The notes beneath the pieces are model-generated. The model saw only the letters and a program-made list of their open reading frames with translations. It had not been told where the DNA came from and did not search any database. Below are positions 56,171-64,000 of a stretch of DNA of 64,000 bases, piece after piece. The position numbers and the translations under genes are program-made. Origin of the DNA: Ipomoea triloba (Eukaryota > Streptophyta > Magnoliopsida > Solanales > Convolvulaceae); assembly GCF_003576645.1 (NCBI RefSeq), contig NC_044916.1:21818312-21882311 (forward strand), written 5' to 3'. Each line of letters starts with the position of its first letter. Position 1 is the first letter of the stretch.

Positions 56171-57981
56171 TTACTTCTTGTTGGCTTTCCTCTTCTTGTT
56201 AATGGCTTCTCGTGTCTTGATGGGGTCTTTCGGATTTACCAGGCTTATGTATTCATCTGTGACATCTAGATGCCTGTAGTTCCTGTAGGCTTCCCCCACG
56301 AACTCACCATCAATTACTCCATCTTTCCACCAGGCAATGCATTCTTCTGGAGACATATTGTTGTATGTAGATATCCCAGTGGTTTTCAGAAGCTTGAATA
56401 TCTCCAGGGTCAGAATTTGTTCAGTGTCTTCTCTGTTCCCAAACTTAAAGCTTGTCATGAGAAGATCTATCTTCCTTTCTTCTTCTGACTGTTGTTCTTG
56501 TCTTTTTCTTCTTCTTTCTCTGTCCTCTTCTCTCCTTTTCTCCATTTCCAGTGTGCGTTGGACCCTTAGGTTTTCTGCCTTTTTAGCATCCTCCACTGCT
56601 TTGCTCATGATTCTTGGTATTTTTGGAGGTGGTCCAGCTGGTTCACTTGCTGCCCTNTTGTCATGAGAAGATCTATCTTCCTTTCTTCTTCTGACTGTTG
56701 TTCTTGTCTTTTTCTTCTTCTTTCTCTGTCCTCTTCTCTCCTTTTCTCCATTTCCAGTGTGCGTTGGACCCTTAGGTTTTCTGCCTTTTTAGCATCCTCC
56801 ATTGCTTTGCTCATGATTCTTGGTATTTTCGGAGGTGGTCCAGCACTTGCTGCCCTTTTCTTGCCTGTTGTATTTTCCCCCTTCTTTTTCCCTTTATTTT
56901 CCCCCTTGTTGGCATCATCAGCACGGGAAAGAAGGATGGACATACCTTCGAAGATTGCTTGAAGTTGGGCAGGCACTTGGTTCGACTGGTCATCGAGTAT
57001 GGCTTTCATTACATCCTGTCGAAGTTCACTTGAATGTTGAAAGGCTCGAAGCTCTACTCGCATCTCGGCTAATTCAGCCCTTGCACTTGCAGCCTCTGCT
57101 CGAGCTACAGCAGCTTCATCAGTGGCTTTCCGTGCTGCATCCTCAGCCCATATTGCCTGTTCGAGAAGTTCAGCATGACGGCCTTGGGATTCACTTGTGC
57201 CAGCAGCAGGCATTGCAGCATTGCGGACAACAACGAGTATTCTTTCGAGCTGAGCCATCTTCTGAGATTGATCAGCCATGAATTGACGTACTTCGCCAAT
57301 GAAGACTTCTTCGGCCTGTTGATCATAGTCAGAAGTAGGAGATGAGGAACGAGATGTACCTTTTGTCGGAGGGGACTTGGGTGCTTCCAGATTTCCACCC
57401 ATGACTTGCAGTTGCGAGTCCACCTCTCGATTCATTGTCTGAGGAGCCGCAGGGACACCGGGTTCAGAGCTCGAAGGTAGCTCCATGTCAGGCGCTTCCC
57501 GGTTTCCACCTGAGGGATGGATCACTTCTTGCTCCTCACCTCTCGAACCTGGAGCCTCAGCTTCAGCAACTGTGGAGATAGGATCAGCCGGAGAGGGTTC
57601 TTCGGTATTGGACGCTTCCCGGTTTCCATCCAATGGAAGTTCCCCCTCAGCGTCACTTCTCGAACCAGTGCTGGGAACTTGGTCATCTGCTGGTGAGGTT
57701 GGAGACGAAGTGTCGACAGGTGCTTCCCGGTTTCCACCTTCGATGGTATCGTCAGTACTCCTCGAACCAGCAGGACTTGGGACAATCTGCTCTAAGTGCT
57801 CATTGGACTGCATTTCGGTCTGCTCCGATGAGTCTGGAATGACAATTATTTCAGGAGCAGTAGGAAAACCCGGCAGTGTGAGCAACGGAACTACACCCTC
57901 TCGAACTGTCTGAGCTTCATCGTTGTCAATCGAGGGTGTGGACGCAGGTGGTGGCAAAAGTAGAACGGTGTTGGGTGCCAC
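56171..57981 (-). pseudogene. SIRE env-like region, C-terminal part
   Basis: Frames 57981-56659 and 56608-56171 form the C-terminal third of the extra protein. In order: an acidic low-complexity stretch with four imperfect repeats of about 45 aa marked by GGNREAP (last copy GGNLEAP) and often by a GSR triplet; an alanine-rich coiled coil (AAVARAEAASARAELAEMR); a charged coiled coil (KRREEDRERRRKRQEQQ); and a globular-looking end (MSPEECIAWWKDGVIDGEFV) with a lysine-rich terminus. The N at 56657 joins two near-identical copies of about 200 bp (56452-56656 and 56658-56856), most likely an assembly overlap. No signal peptide or transmembrane segment is evident here. Confidence 0.7.
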
Positions 57982-58022
57982 TTGAGGTGCTTCAGAGGTC
58001 TCAGATTCACCTCTCGAAGCTT

Positions 58023-59198
58023 CTACCTGTTCGTCCAGAGCAGAGTTACTGACTTGGGACAGTGGATTGCGGCTGTTGCGATATCATCGTGAGCAACCCC
58101 AGAAGTCTCTCCTTGACCTCTCGTGAATTCAATGTTTTGTCCCAAGGAGATGGCAGTGGCGAGCCTGATATCTTCTCGAAATTGGGCATCAAGTTCTGGA
58201 TCCTCCTCAGGCTCAACCTCGATTTCTTCAGCTATTCCTTTGCCCTTATCAGTTCTTCCACTGTTCAGCTTAGACACTCTTGTTTCGTGGGCAAGGTCTA
58301 GGAGTTGATGAGCTGGGATCTCTGAGATACCCAGCCACTGGAGTGCAAATTGTTCTTCTGCCTCCATCTCAGCTGCTTGGGCCATCAGTTGAGTGAAAGG
58401 CCTGGTTCTCCAGTTGATCCACCTGATCACCCTACAGAAGTCATCAAGAATAGGTGCTTCCACTTCCAACTGAGTAGTGACCTCTTCTTCTCCATCATTC
58501 TGTTCATTAGACAGAACCTCTGTAGTAGTGATCTCTCGACCATTATCCGAGAGATCATCTTCCAATCTGACATCTGCTATTACTTGAGCAACTAATCTAT
58601 CAATCTGAGCAGATTCAGTGGGTGTCAACTCAACATTTAGAGCATGTTGCACTGGGTCCCTGACCACAATGCCCTGATCATCAGCAGCTACCATGTAGTC
58701 CTGAGTTTCAGCTGCTGGATCATCTATCTCTCGAACCACCTGTCGTGGCTCTTCTGTATCCCCCTGTACTGGATCACTGATCCCAGTACCTTCAACCTCT
58801 TGAACCTCCTCTCGAGGTTCTAATACAGATTCACCAGTACCCTCAGTAGTAATATCATCATGAAGATTATCACTCAAATCTCTTGACAGGGACCTGGTAG
58901 GGGGCACTCTCTCAACCTCAGTGGCCAGTGTGGCCTGAGGTTCCACCTGGGCTTGTGCCCTGTCCTCGAAGGGTACTTGTATGACTGATGGTGTCACCTC
59001 TCGAACCTGGGTGACAACAATATTTTTGGCCCTTTTAGCCCTCAGAGCAACTCTCTGAATCAGAGCATCCAAAGGCTCATCATCAGAGTCCTTCTCCTTG
59101 GCTGGGGCTTTCCTTTTGCCCCTTCCTTTTGGCTGTGAGGGAGAAGGTGCAGCCTTACCACCTTTAGCTTTGGGGACTAGAGATTTCGTCCTACCCAT
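58023..59198 (-). pseudogene. SIRE env-like region, middle part
   Basis: A 391-codon frame starts with a lysine/proline-rich basic stretch (GRGKRKAPAKEKDSDDEP), then a long acidic region (EEDPELDAQ near the end) and a putative helical segment (DDFCRVIRWINWRTRPFTQL). It lies in the same frame as the N-terminal ORF: TGA at 59208-59210 is followed by three codons and the ATG at 59198. At its other end the coding signal shifts by one frame near 58085 and continues into the C-terminal frame. It is probably one long protein interrupted by a single nonsense codon and a frameshift. Confidence 0.65.
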
Positions 59199-59207
59199 AT
59201 AGGTATT

Positions 59208-60069
59208 TCAATGAATCTCTTTTCCTTCCCTCAATTCAAAACCCTTCAGGCTTAGGAGAAATTGCACAACAAAGCCGAAACCAACCTTTTTACTGATCGA
59301 CAGGTTGGCGTTGGAGACTGAGCGCATCACTTGCTGTTGGAGGAAGTTGAAGATAATATGTGCCCAGTCCAGCTTGTTGTTGTTCCAAATGGCATGGAGG
59401 ATTTTGAGGAGGTCTAGACTAACCTCGTCAATTCCGGACACCTTGCCGAGCACAAACTTCATGATTAGGTCGGCAGCGAGAGCAAACCTCTCCTTTAGGT
59501 GGTACTTGCGGAGGGCAGAGGATGCTCTGGGTGGTGCAGTCGCTAGTCGGATTTTCTCCCAGAAGGCTTGCTTGTCCAAGTCATAATCCGATAGATGCTT
59601 GACTACTTCCTCCGATGATGCGAAATCAAATGCCGCTCTAAGGTCACCTACAGATGTNTTTCTCCCAGAAGGCTTGCTTGTCCAAGTCGTAATCCGATAG
59701 ATGCTTGACTGCTTCCTCCGATGACGCGAAATCAAATGCCGCTCTAAGGTCACCTACAGATGTTGTGATGGGAAAATCATTAAAGCGGCTTTCGATTTTA
59801 CCCTTCGTGACCTTGGCATTTGCGAACCATTCTATGAAGTCGAGGGCGTGAATGGTCCGGTAGTCGTGCGTCATGTATTTCATCAGTCCTGCTTTCTCAA
59901 ACTTCTTCAGGACTTTTTCCGCCATTTTTGGATTAGGGGAGTTGGTGATGAAGCCATTTCTGTCAAGGATACTCCCCGCCTTGACTTGTTTGATCTGAGA
60001 GCGAATGTGTAGCAACTCCCTCTGATATGCGTCGGAAGATGAGGTTGATGTAGAGGATTCGGACGCCAT
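59208..60069 (-). pseudogene. SIRE env-like region, N-terminal part
   Basis: The frame starts at 60069 with a serine-rich leader (MASESSTSTSSSDAYQREL). It contains YRTIHALDFIEWFANAKV and RFNDFPITTSVGDLRAAFDF, resembling the conserved N-terminal part of extra proteins encoded by SIRE/Tat-type plant retroelements. It ends LLSLKGFELREGKEIH at TGA 59208. At the N (59658) a segment of about 105 bp is present twice (59553-59657 and 59659-59763), differing at a few positions, which breaks the frame. This looks like an unmerged assembly overlap. Whether the protein is truly envelope-like is not shown: no transmembrane segment is evident in this part. Confidence 0.65.
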
Positions 60070-60882
60070 TGATGAAGGTTAGATGTTTTGGAGGGAATGT
60101 GTGCTGCGTTTAGGATTTGGGGATTTTGGGTAAACGGTTTTAGCTTGAATCCGGGTAAAGAAGAAGGATTTGGCTTTTATATCATGTGGATTCGGGTTGG
60201 ATATATGGGTAGGGTTGAATATTTGATCCGAGGAGGGATACCGATTAATTTTAAAGAAGTAAAAGGTCAGAAATACCCCTAATAACGGTTATGTATGTAG
60301 GATATGGTAAGGGTATTTTGGTAAAGTATAATGCGGTTTTTGGATAGTGGGATATAATGAGATGTTTATACAGGCATGCTTCCATTAATCAAGATAATGC
60401 CGTTAAGTGCGGAAAACCGTCAGTAACCGATGACCACGTGGCTAGCATTAATATCCAAAGTTAGCCGTTTCCCCTCATATATTCGTTGAACTTATCGGAT
60501 TCCCCTCTCGAAGGTGAATTGTCTTCCACATGAGTTTAAGGATCTTCCCCCCGAGTGATTGATCCCTAACCCTCCTGATTCCTCCGTTCAGAGATATCAG
60601 TTTGTTATCTTTCGAAGTGACCTCTCGAACTACCCTTCTTCGAGACTTAACGTATATAGACAAACTGATCGGGTGACCTCTCGAACTACCTTTCGAACAC
60701 AGATTGCGAGAGAAACAAGTTTGATTCATCTAAAAGATATCACTTGGAACATATCTTTAAGTTCGTTTAGTGATTTCCAGATACATTACATATGAATCAA
60801 TATCCTATTAGATTCCTTAGAAACTTTTGTTTGGCCTTGGTCAGCCTAATAGGAATCTATCGTTAAAGCATGAACTAGCCAT
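60070..60882. other. Non-coding spacer in the SIRE 3' region
   Basis: No significant frame. The phrase CCTCTCGAACTACC is repeated at about 60629 and 60681. The spacer separates the env-like region from the small ORF upstream. Confidence 0.5.
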
Positions 60883-61392
60883 CTAAAGTCCTATTTCTCT
60901 AATAACAGAACTAGGGGTGGCTATTCCCTTTTCTTGTTCTTCTCTCCGGAGCTGCTTACTGTAGTTGGGAGTGACCATCTTCATCGCTAATCCTCTTAAG
61001 GTCTTTGGATTAGGTATGATCACCCCTTTGACTGCTGCTGACCTCAGAAAGTCCCATCTGGTCTTCCTCTCCATTTCCCTTGGTTCTCCATTTGGTTGAG
61101 GAATGCCCTTTTCCAGAATGTGCAGCAGTAGGAGTCCCTCTTGTGCAAGACTCTCCTCCCGATTCCAGTGTCCCATCATTGTGGATCTCCTCTTGTGGAT
61201 CTCCTTGTATTTGGGGATCCATTCACCTTGGATGGGAATAAGATTCTTGCTTGGATTATCAGGAAGCTCCGCAATCTGTTCACCCTTCGTTGATTCTGGA
61301 TAGTTTTCTCCTTGAAAATCTTTGGACTTGACTGCCGGTTTCTTTCCTCTATAAAAGAATGGAACATCATCTTTTCCTTTCTTTTTCTCCAT
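60883..61392 (-). CDS. Unassigned 169-aa ORF between pol and env-like region of the SIRE element
   Basis: An uninterrupted frame from MEKKKGKDDVPFFYRGKKP to SSVIREIGL, rich in lysine, arginine and glutamate. It begins about 200 nt after the pol stop codon (61593) and is on the same strand. It contains WDFLRSAAVKGVIIPNPKTL and ends in a charged helix (YSKQLRREEQEKG). No domain is recognised. Its openness and position suggest an element-encoded accessory protein or the relic of another extra ORF. A chance frame is less likely at this length but possible. No function is proposed. Confidence 0.5.
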   Translation of the reverse strand: MEKKKGKDDVPFFYRGKKPAVKSKDFQGENYPESTKGEQIAELPDNPSKNLIPIQGEWIPKYKEIHKRRSTMMGHWNREESLAQEGLLLLHILEKGIPQPNGEPREMERKTRWDFLRSAAVKGVIIPNPKTLRGLAMKMVTPNYSKQLRREEQEKGIATPSSVIREIGL

Positions 61393-61592
61393 GGGAAGTT
61401 GATGATATGAACTTCTGAAAGAAACCCTCTTATTTATAGCCCAATAAGGTTACCATTGTTGAGTCACGGGATGCAATATGAATGACCATTCAATGCTTGT
61501 GTAACTCCAAGGCTGCCATAAAGTTGATGAAACCGCTCCTCACATGCGAAACAGTTCATGGCACTAAATACAAGAAGATAAGATTTGACCAT

Positions 61593-64000
61593 TCATCCCA
61601 ATTCTATCATTCCCAATTCTAATCTTAGTTGAGAGAATCTATTTTCACATAACGCTTTTGTGAAAATATCTGCTAGTTGCTCCTCCGTTGCAACATATTC
61701 CAAAATAATGTCCTTTTTCTCAACATGGTCTCGGATGAAGTGATACTTAATATCAATATGCTTCGTTCTAGAGTGTAACACTGGATTGTGGGTGATGGCA
61801 ATAGCACTTGTATTGTCACACATGATCTTAACCTCCTTACACTCAACCCCATAATCCAGTAATTGTTGCTTCATCCATAAAACCTGAGCACAGCAACTTC
61901 CAGCTGCTACATACTCTGCCTCAGCGGTGCTTGTAGCTATCGAATGCTGTTTCTTGCTAAACCATGAGACAAGTCTTCCACCTAGAAACTGACATGTCCC
62001 TGATGTGCTTTTTCGATCTATTTTACAGCCGGCAAAGTCCGCATCTGAATAACCCATAAGTTCGAAAGATCCACCTCTCGAATACCAAAGTCCAACACTT
62101 TGCGTACCTTTGAGATATCTAAGAATCTTTTTAGATGCATTTAAGTGACTTTCCTTAGGACTTGCCTGAAACCTAGCACATACACCTACTGCAAAGGATA
62201 TATCTGGTCTACTAGCAGTTAAATAGAGAAGAGATCCGATGATACCTCGATAAGTAGTTTGATCGACCTCTCGACCTTCACTGTCGACATCGATACGTAG
62301 AGAGGTTCCCATGGGTACTTTGACTGAGGATTTCCCTTCTATATTGTATTTTCTGAGCAGATCCTTGGTGTATTTCTCCTGATTGATGAAGATGCCTTCC
62401 TTAAGCTGTTTCACTTGTAATCCAAGGAAGTAGTTTAGTTCTCCCATCATGCTCATCTCGAACTTCCCTTTCATCAATCTGGAGAACTTCTCGCACAAGT
62501 CTGGATTGGTGCTTCCAAAAATGATATCGTCCACATAGATTTGCACCAATAAGATGTGATCCTCATCCTTAATTCTGAACAGTGTTTTGTCCACTAGGCC
62601 TTTGGTGAACCCACACTGAAGTAGAAAAGAGGATAAGGTATCATACCAAGCTCTCGGAGCTTGTTTTAAACCGTAAAGTGCCTTCTTTAATTTGTATACT
62701 TTGTCAGCTCCCACGTCCTTCAAGAAACCCGGAGGTTGTTCAACGTACACCTCTTCTTCGAGAAGTCCGTTCAGAAAAGCGCTCTTGACATCCATTTGAT
62801 ATACCTTAAAGTCTTTGAAGGCGGCATATGCGAGAAAGATGTGTATGGCTTCGAGACGTGCCACTGGAGCGAAGGTTTCATCAAAATCTATTCCTTCCTC
62901 CTGACAATAGCCTTTGGCAACAAGTTTGGCCTTGTTCCTAACAATAACTCCATCCTCATTCATCTTGTTTCTGAAAACCCACTTTGTACCAATGACATTC
63001 TGATGCTGAGGTCTCGGAACTAGTTCCCAAACATCGTTCCGTTCAAACTGATGAAGTTCCTCTTGCATGGCTTGCACCCAATCTGGATCACATAGAGCCT
63101 CTTCGATCACCTTAGGCTCTATTTGAGATAGAAAGCAAGCAAACATGCTTTCTCTGTATGCTGATCTGGTCCGAACTCTGTCACGTACATCTCCAATTAC
63201 TTGATCAGCAGGGTGACTTCTCAGCCATCTTAGGTCAGGTTGTGGCTCCTTAGTTGATACGTCCGTTGAAGATTGAGATGTGGGTTGAACATCTATGAAC
63301 TGGATTGGATCAACTGAGTCAGGAGCTTTCTTCTTTGTAGACTCTTCATCATCTGATTCTGACTGGAGTTCCGCTACGTCTCGAACTATCGACTGCTTGT
63401 CTTCGAGAGGTAAGTTTGATCTCTCGATAGACTCTGGCTGGGCTTCCTCAGCTGCTTCCGTTGACTTTGATGGTTGATCTGTCGATGCCCTTTCATCAAA
63501 AGAAACATGTATGGATTCTTCAACCACCAATCTCCGCTTGTTGAAGACTCTGAATGCTTTGCTTGTCGATGAGTATCCCAGAAATACTCCATCATCTGCC
63601 TTTTCTTCAAAAGTTCTTAGTTGAGCCTTCCCATTGTTGTGGATATAGCATTTGCACCCGAATGTGTGGAAGTAGCTTACATTCGGTTTCCTTCCATTCC
63701 ACAATTCATATGGAGTCTTTCCAACTCCTTTCACGATCAAGGACCGATTTTGGGTATAGCACGCTGTGTTGATTGCTTCTGCCCAAAATCCTTGAGATAT
63801 GTTGGCTTGCGAGAGCATGGTCCTTGCAGCTTCCTTGAGAGTTCTGTTCCTTCTTTCAGAAACCCCGTTCTGTTGAGGCTTTCGAGCAGCTGACAACTGA
63901 TGACGAATACCGTTTTCGTTGCAGTAGCTCTCGATAACTTGATTAACGAACTCTCCACCTTGATCTGACCGAATCTTTAGTATCGAGACATCCTTTTCAA
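61593..64000 (-). CDS. SIRE-type copia pol: integrase, reverse transcriptase, RNase H (partial, intact in window)
   Basis: The frame is open from the window end (upstream of the ATG at 63896) to the stop at 61593, about 800 codons. The integrase part includes the second Asp region ([12 protein letters not shown] near 63960) and the Glu block ([17 protein letters not shown]), then [22 protein letters not shown] has [53 protein letters not shown] and an intact YVDD ([10 protein letters not shown]). RNase H has [26 protein letters not shown] and CDNTSAI, ending [11 protein letters not shown]. All catalytic aspartates seen are present. It lacks stops and frameshifts, so it may have been recently active. 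Confidence 0.95.
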   Translation of the reverse strand, partial: EKDVSILKIRSDQGGEFVNQVIESYCNENGIRHQLSAARKPQQNGVSERRNRTLKEAARTMLSQANISQGFWAEAINTACYTQNRSLIVKGVGKTPYELWNGRKPNVSYFHTFGCKCYIHNNGKAQLRTFEEKADDGVFLGYSSTSKAFRVFNKRRLVVEESIHVSFDERASTDQPSKSTEAAEEAQPESIERSNLPLEDKQSIVRDVAELQSESDDEESTKKKAPDSVDPIQFIDVQPTSQSSTDVSTKEPQPDLRWLRSHPADQVIGDVRDRVRTRSAYRESMFACFLSQIEPKVIEEALCDPDWVQAMQEELHQFERNDVWELVPRPQHQNVIGTKWVFRNKMNEDGVIVRNKAKLVAKGYCQEEGIDFDETFAPVARLEAIHIFLAYAAFKDFKVYQMDVKSAFLNGLLEEEVYVEQPPGFLKDVGADKVYKLKKALYGLKQAPRAWYDTLSSFLLQCGFTKGLVDKTLFRIKDEDHILLVQIYVDDIIFGSTNPDLCEKFSRLMKGKFEMSMMGELNYFLGLQVKQLKEGIFINQEKYTKDLLRKYNIEGKSSVKVPMGTSLRIDVDSEGREVDQTTYRGIIGSLLYLTASRPDISFAVGVCARFQASPKESHLNASKKILRYLKGTQSVGLWYSRGGSFELMGYSDADFAGCKIDRKSTSGTCQFLGGRLVSWFSKKQHSIATSTAEAEYVAAGSCCAQVLWMKQQLLDYGVECKEVKIMCDNTSAIAITHNPVLHSRTKHIDIKYHFIRDHVEKKDIILEYVATEEQLADIFTKALCENRFSQLRLELGMIELG

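Larger units (their letters stand above)
54189..64000 (-). mobile_element. SIRE-type copia retrotransposon (3' half, runs off the window)
   Basis: On the minus strand from the window end: integrase, RT and RNase H in one open frame to 61593, then a small ORF, a long env-like extra region, polypurine tract, and the 3' LTR (55881-54189). The extra coding region between RNase H and the LTR identifies the SIRE/Maximus lineage. pol is intact within the window and the LTR ends are clean, so this copy is young. The gag, protease and 5' LTR lie outside the window. Two N joins (56657, 59658) fall in the env-like part. Confidence 0.92.

Noticed and set aside
56605..57981. Reading the duplicated coiled-coil segment as a real tandem duplication in the env-like protein
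   Set aside because: The copies abut at a single N and the second differs only slightly, which fits an unmerged assembly overlap better.

Overview
This is a piece of a flowering-plant nuclear genome, most likely a eudicot. It is AT-rich, its genes have spliceosomal introns, and most of the window is transposable-element DNA. I could not fix the species. Two conserved host genes are complete and look intact: a WNK2-type atypical protein kinase (8763-11678, seven coding exons, 716 aa) and the cytosolic ribosomal protein uS13/RPS18 (23045-25052, four coding exons, 152 aa, telo-box promoter). A third intron-containing gene on the plus strand, an RKD-like RWP-RK factor (42791-43668, three exons, 249 aa), lies inside an LTR retrotransposon.

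Layout. 1-8.7 kb: AT-rich DNA and a decayed minus-strand LINE (LINE-A). LINE-A is split by an LTR-like insert and by a 602-bp Mutator-type element with a 9-bp target duplication. 8.7-12.1 kb: the WNK gene. 12.1-20.6 kb: intergenic DNA with SINE-like units, a GC-rich island, a broken RPA1-like OB-fold gene and a 3'-truncated copia element. 20.9-22.8 kb: a non-autonomous hAT element with an 8-bp target duplication, carrying a nested SINE. 22.9-25.1 kb: RPS18. 25-27.6 kb: MITE and SINE debris. 27.6-34.8 kb: a Tat/Retand-type gypsy element in minus orientation, with an antisense extra ORF and a tandem-repeat block 3' of pol. A SIRE-type copia fragment with a 5-bp target duplication interrupts its RNase H region.

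34.8-51.9 kb is a deep nest. hAT element A, whose decayed transposase is at 45.1-46.65 kb, contains hAT element B (35123-44738, 8-bp duplication). Element B contains a Mutator-like element with two candidate captured exons (35651-38725) and a copia element with near-identical LTRs (38794-44548). The RWP-RK gene sits antisense between the 5' LTR and the gag-pre-integrase region of that copia element. Next comes LINE-B (46.65-51.88 kb, minus), which is split by a 2.76-kb insert. 51.9-54.2 kb holds an orphan promoter-like segment, microsatellites, a long foldback repeat and a minisatellite. From 54189 to the window end is the 3' half of a SIRE-type copia retrotransposon (minus). It has a 1.69-kb LTR, a polypurine tract, a long env-like extra region, a small extra ORF and an intact integrase/RT/RNase H frame that runs off the window.

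Six single N bases (33042, 38114, 49549, 52471, 56657, 59658) occur. At least two join near-identical overlapping ends, so some local duplications and one chimeric LTR are probably assembly artefacts. The items most worth following up are the RWP-RK gene inside the copia element, the tRNA-like promoter boxes inside that element's LTRs, the antisense extra ORF plus tandem array in the Tat element, and the unassigned 169-aa ORF in the SIRE element.
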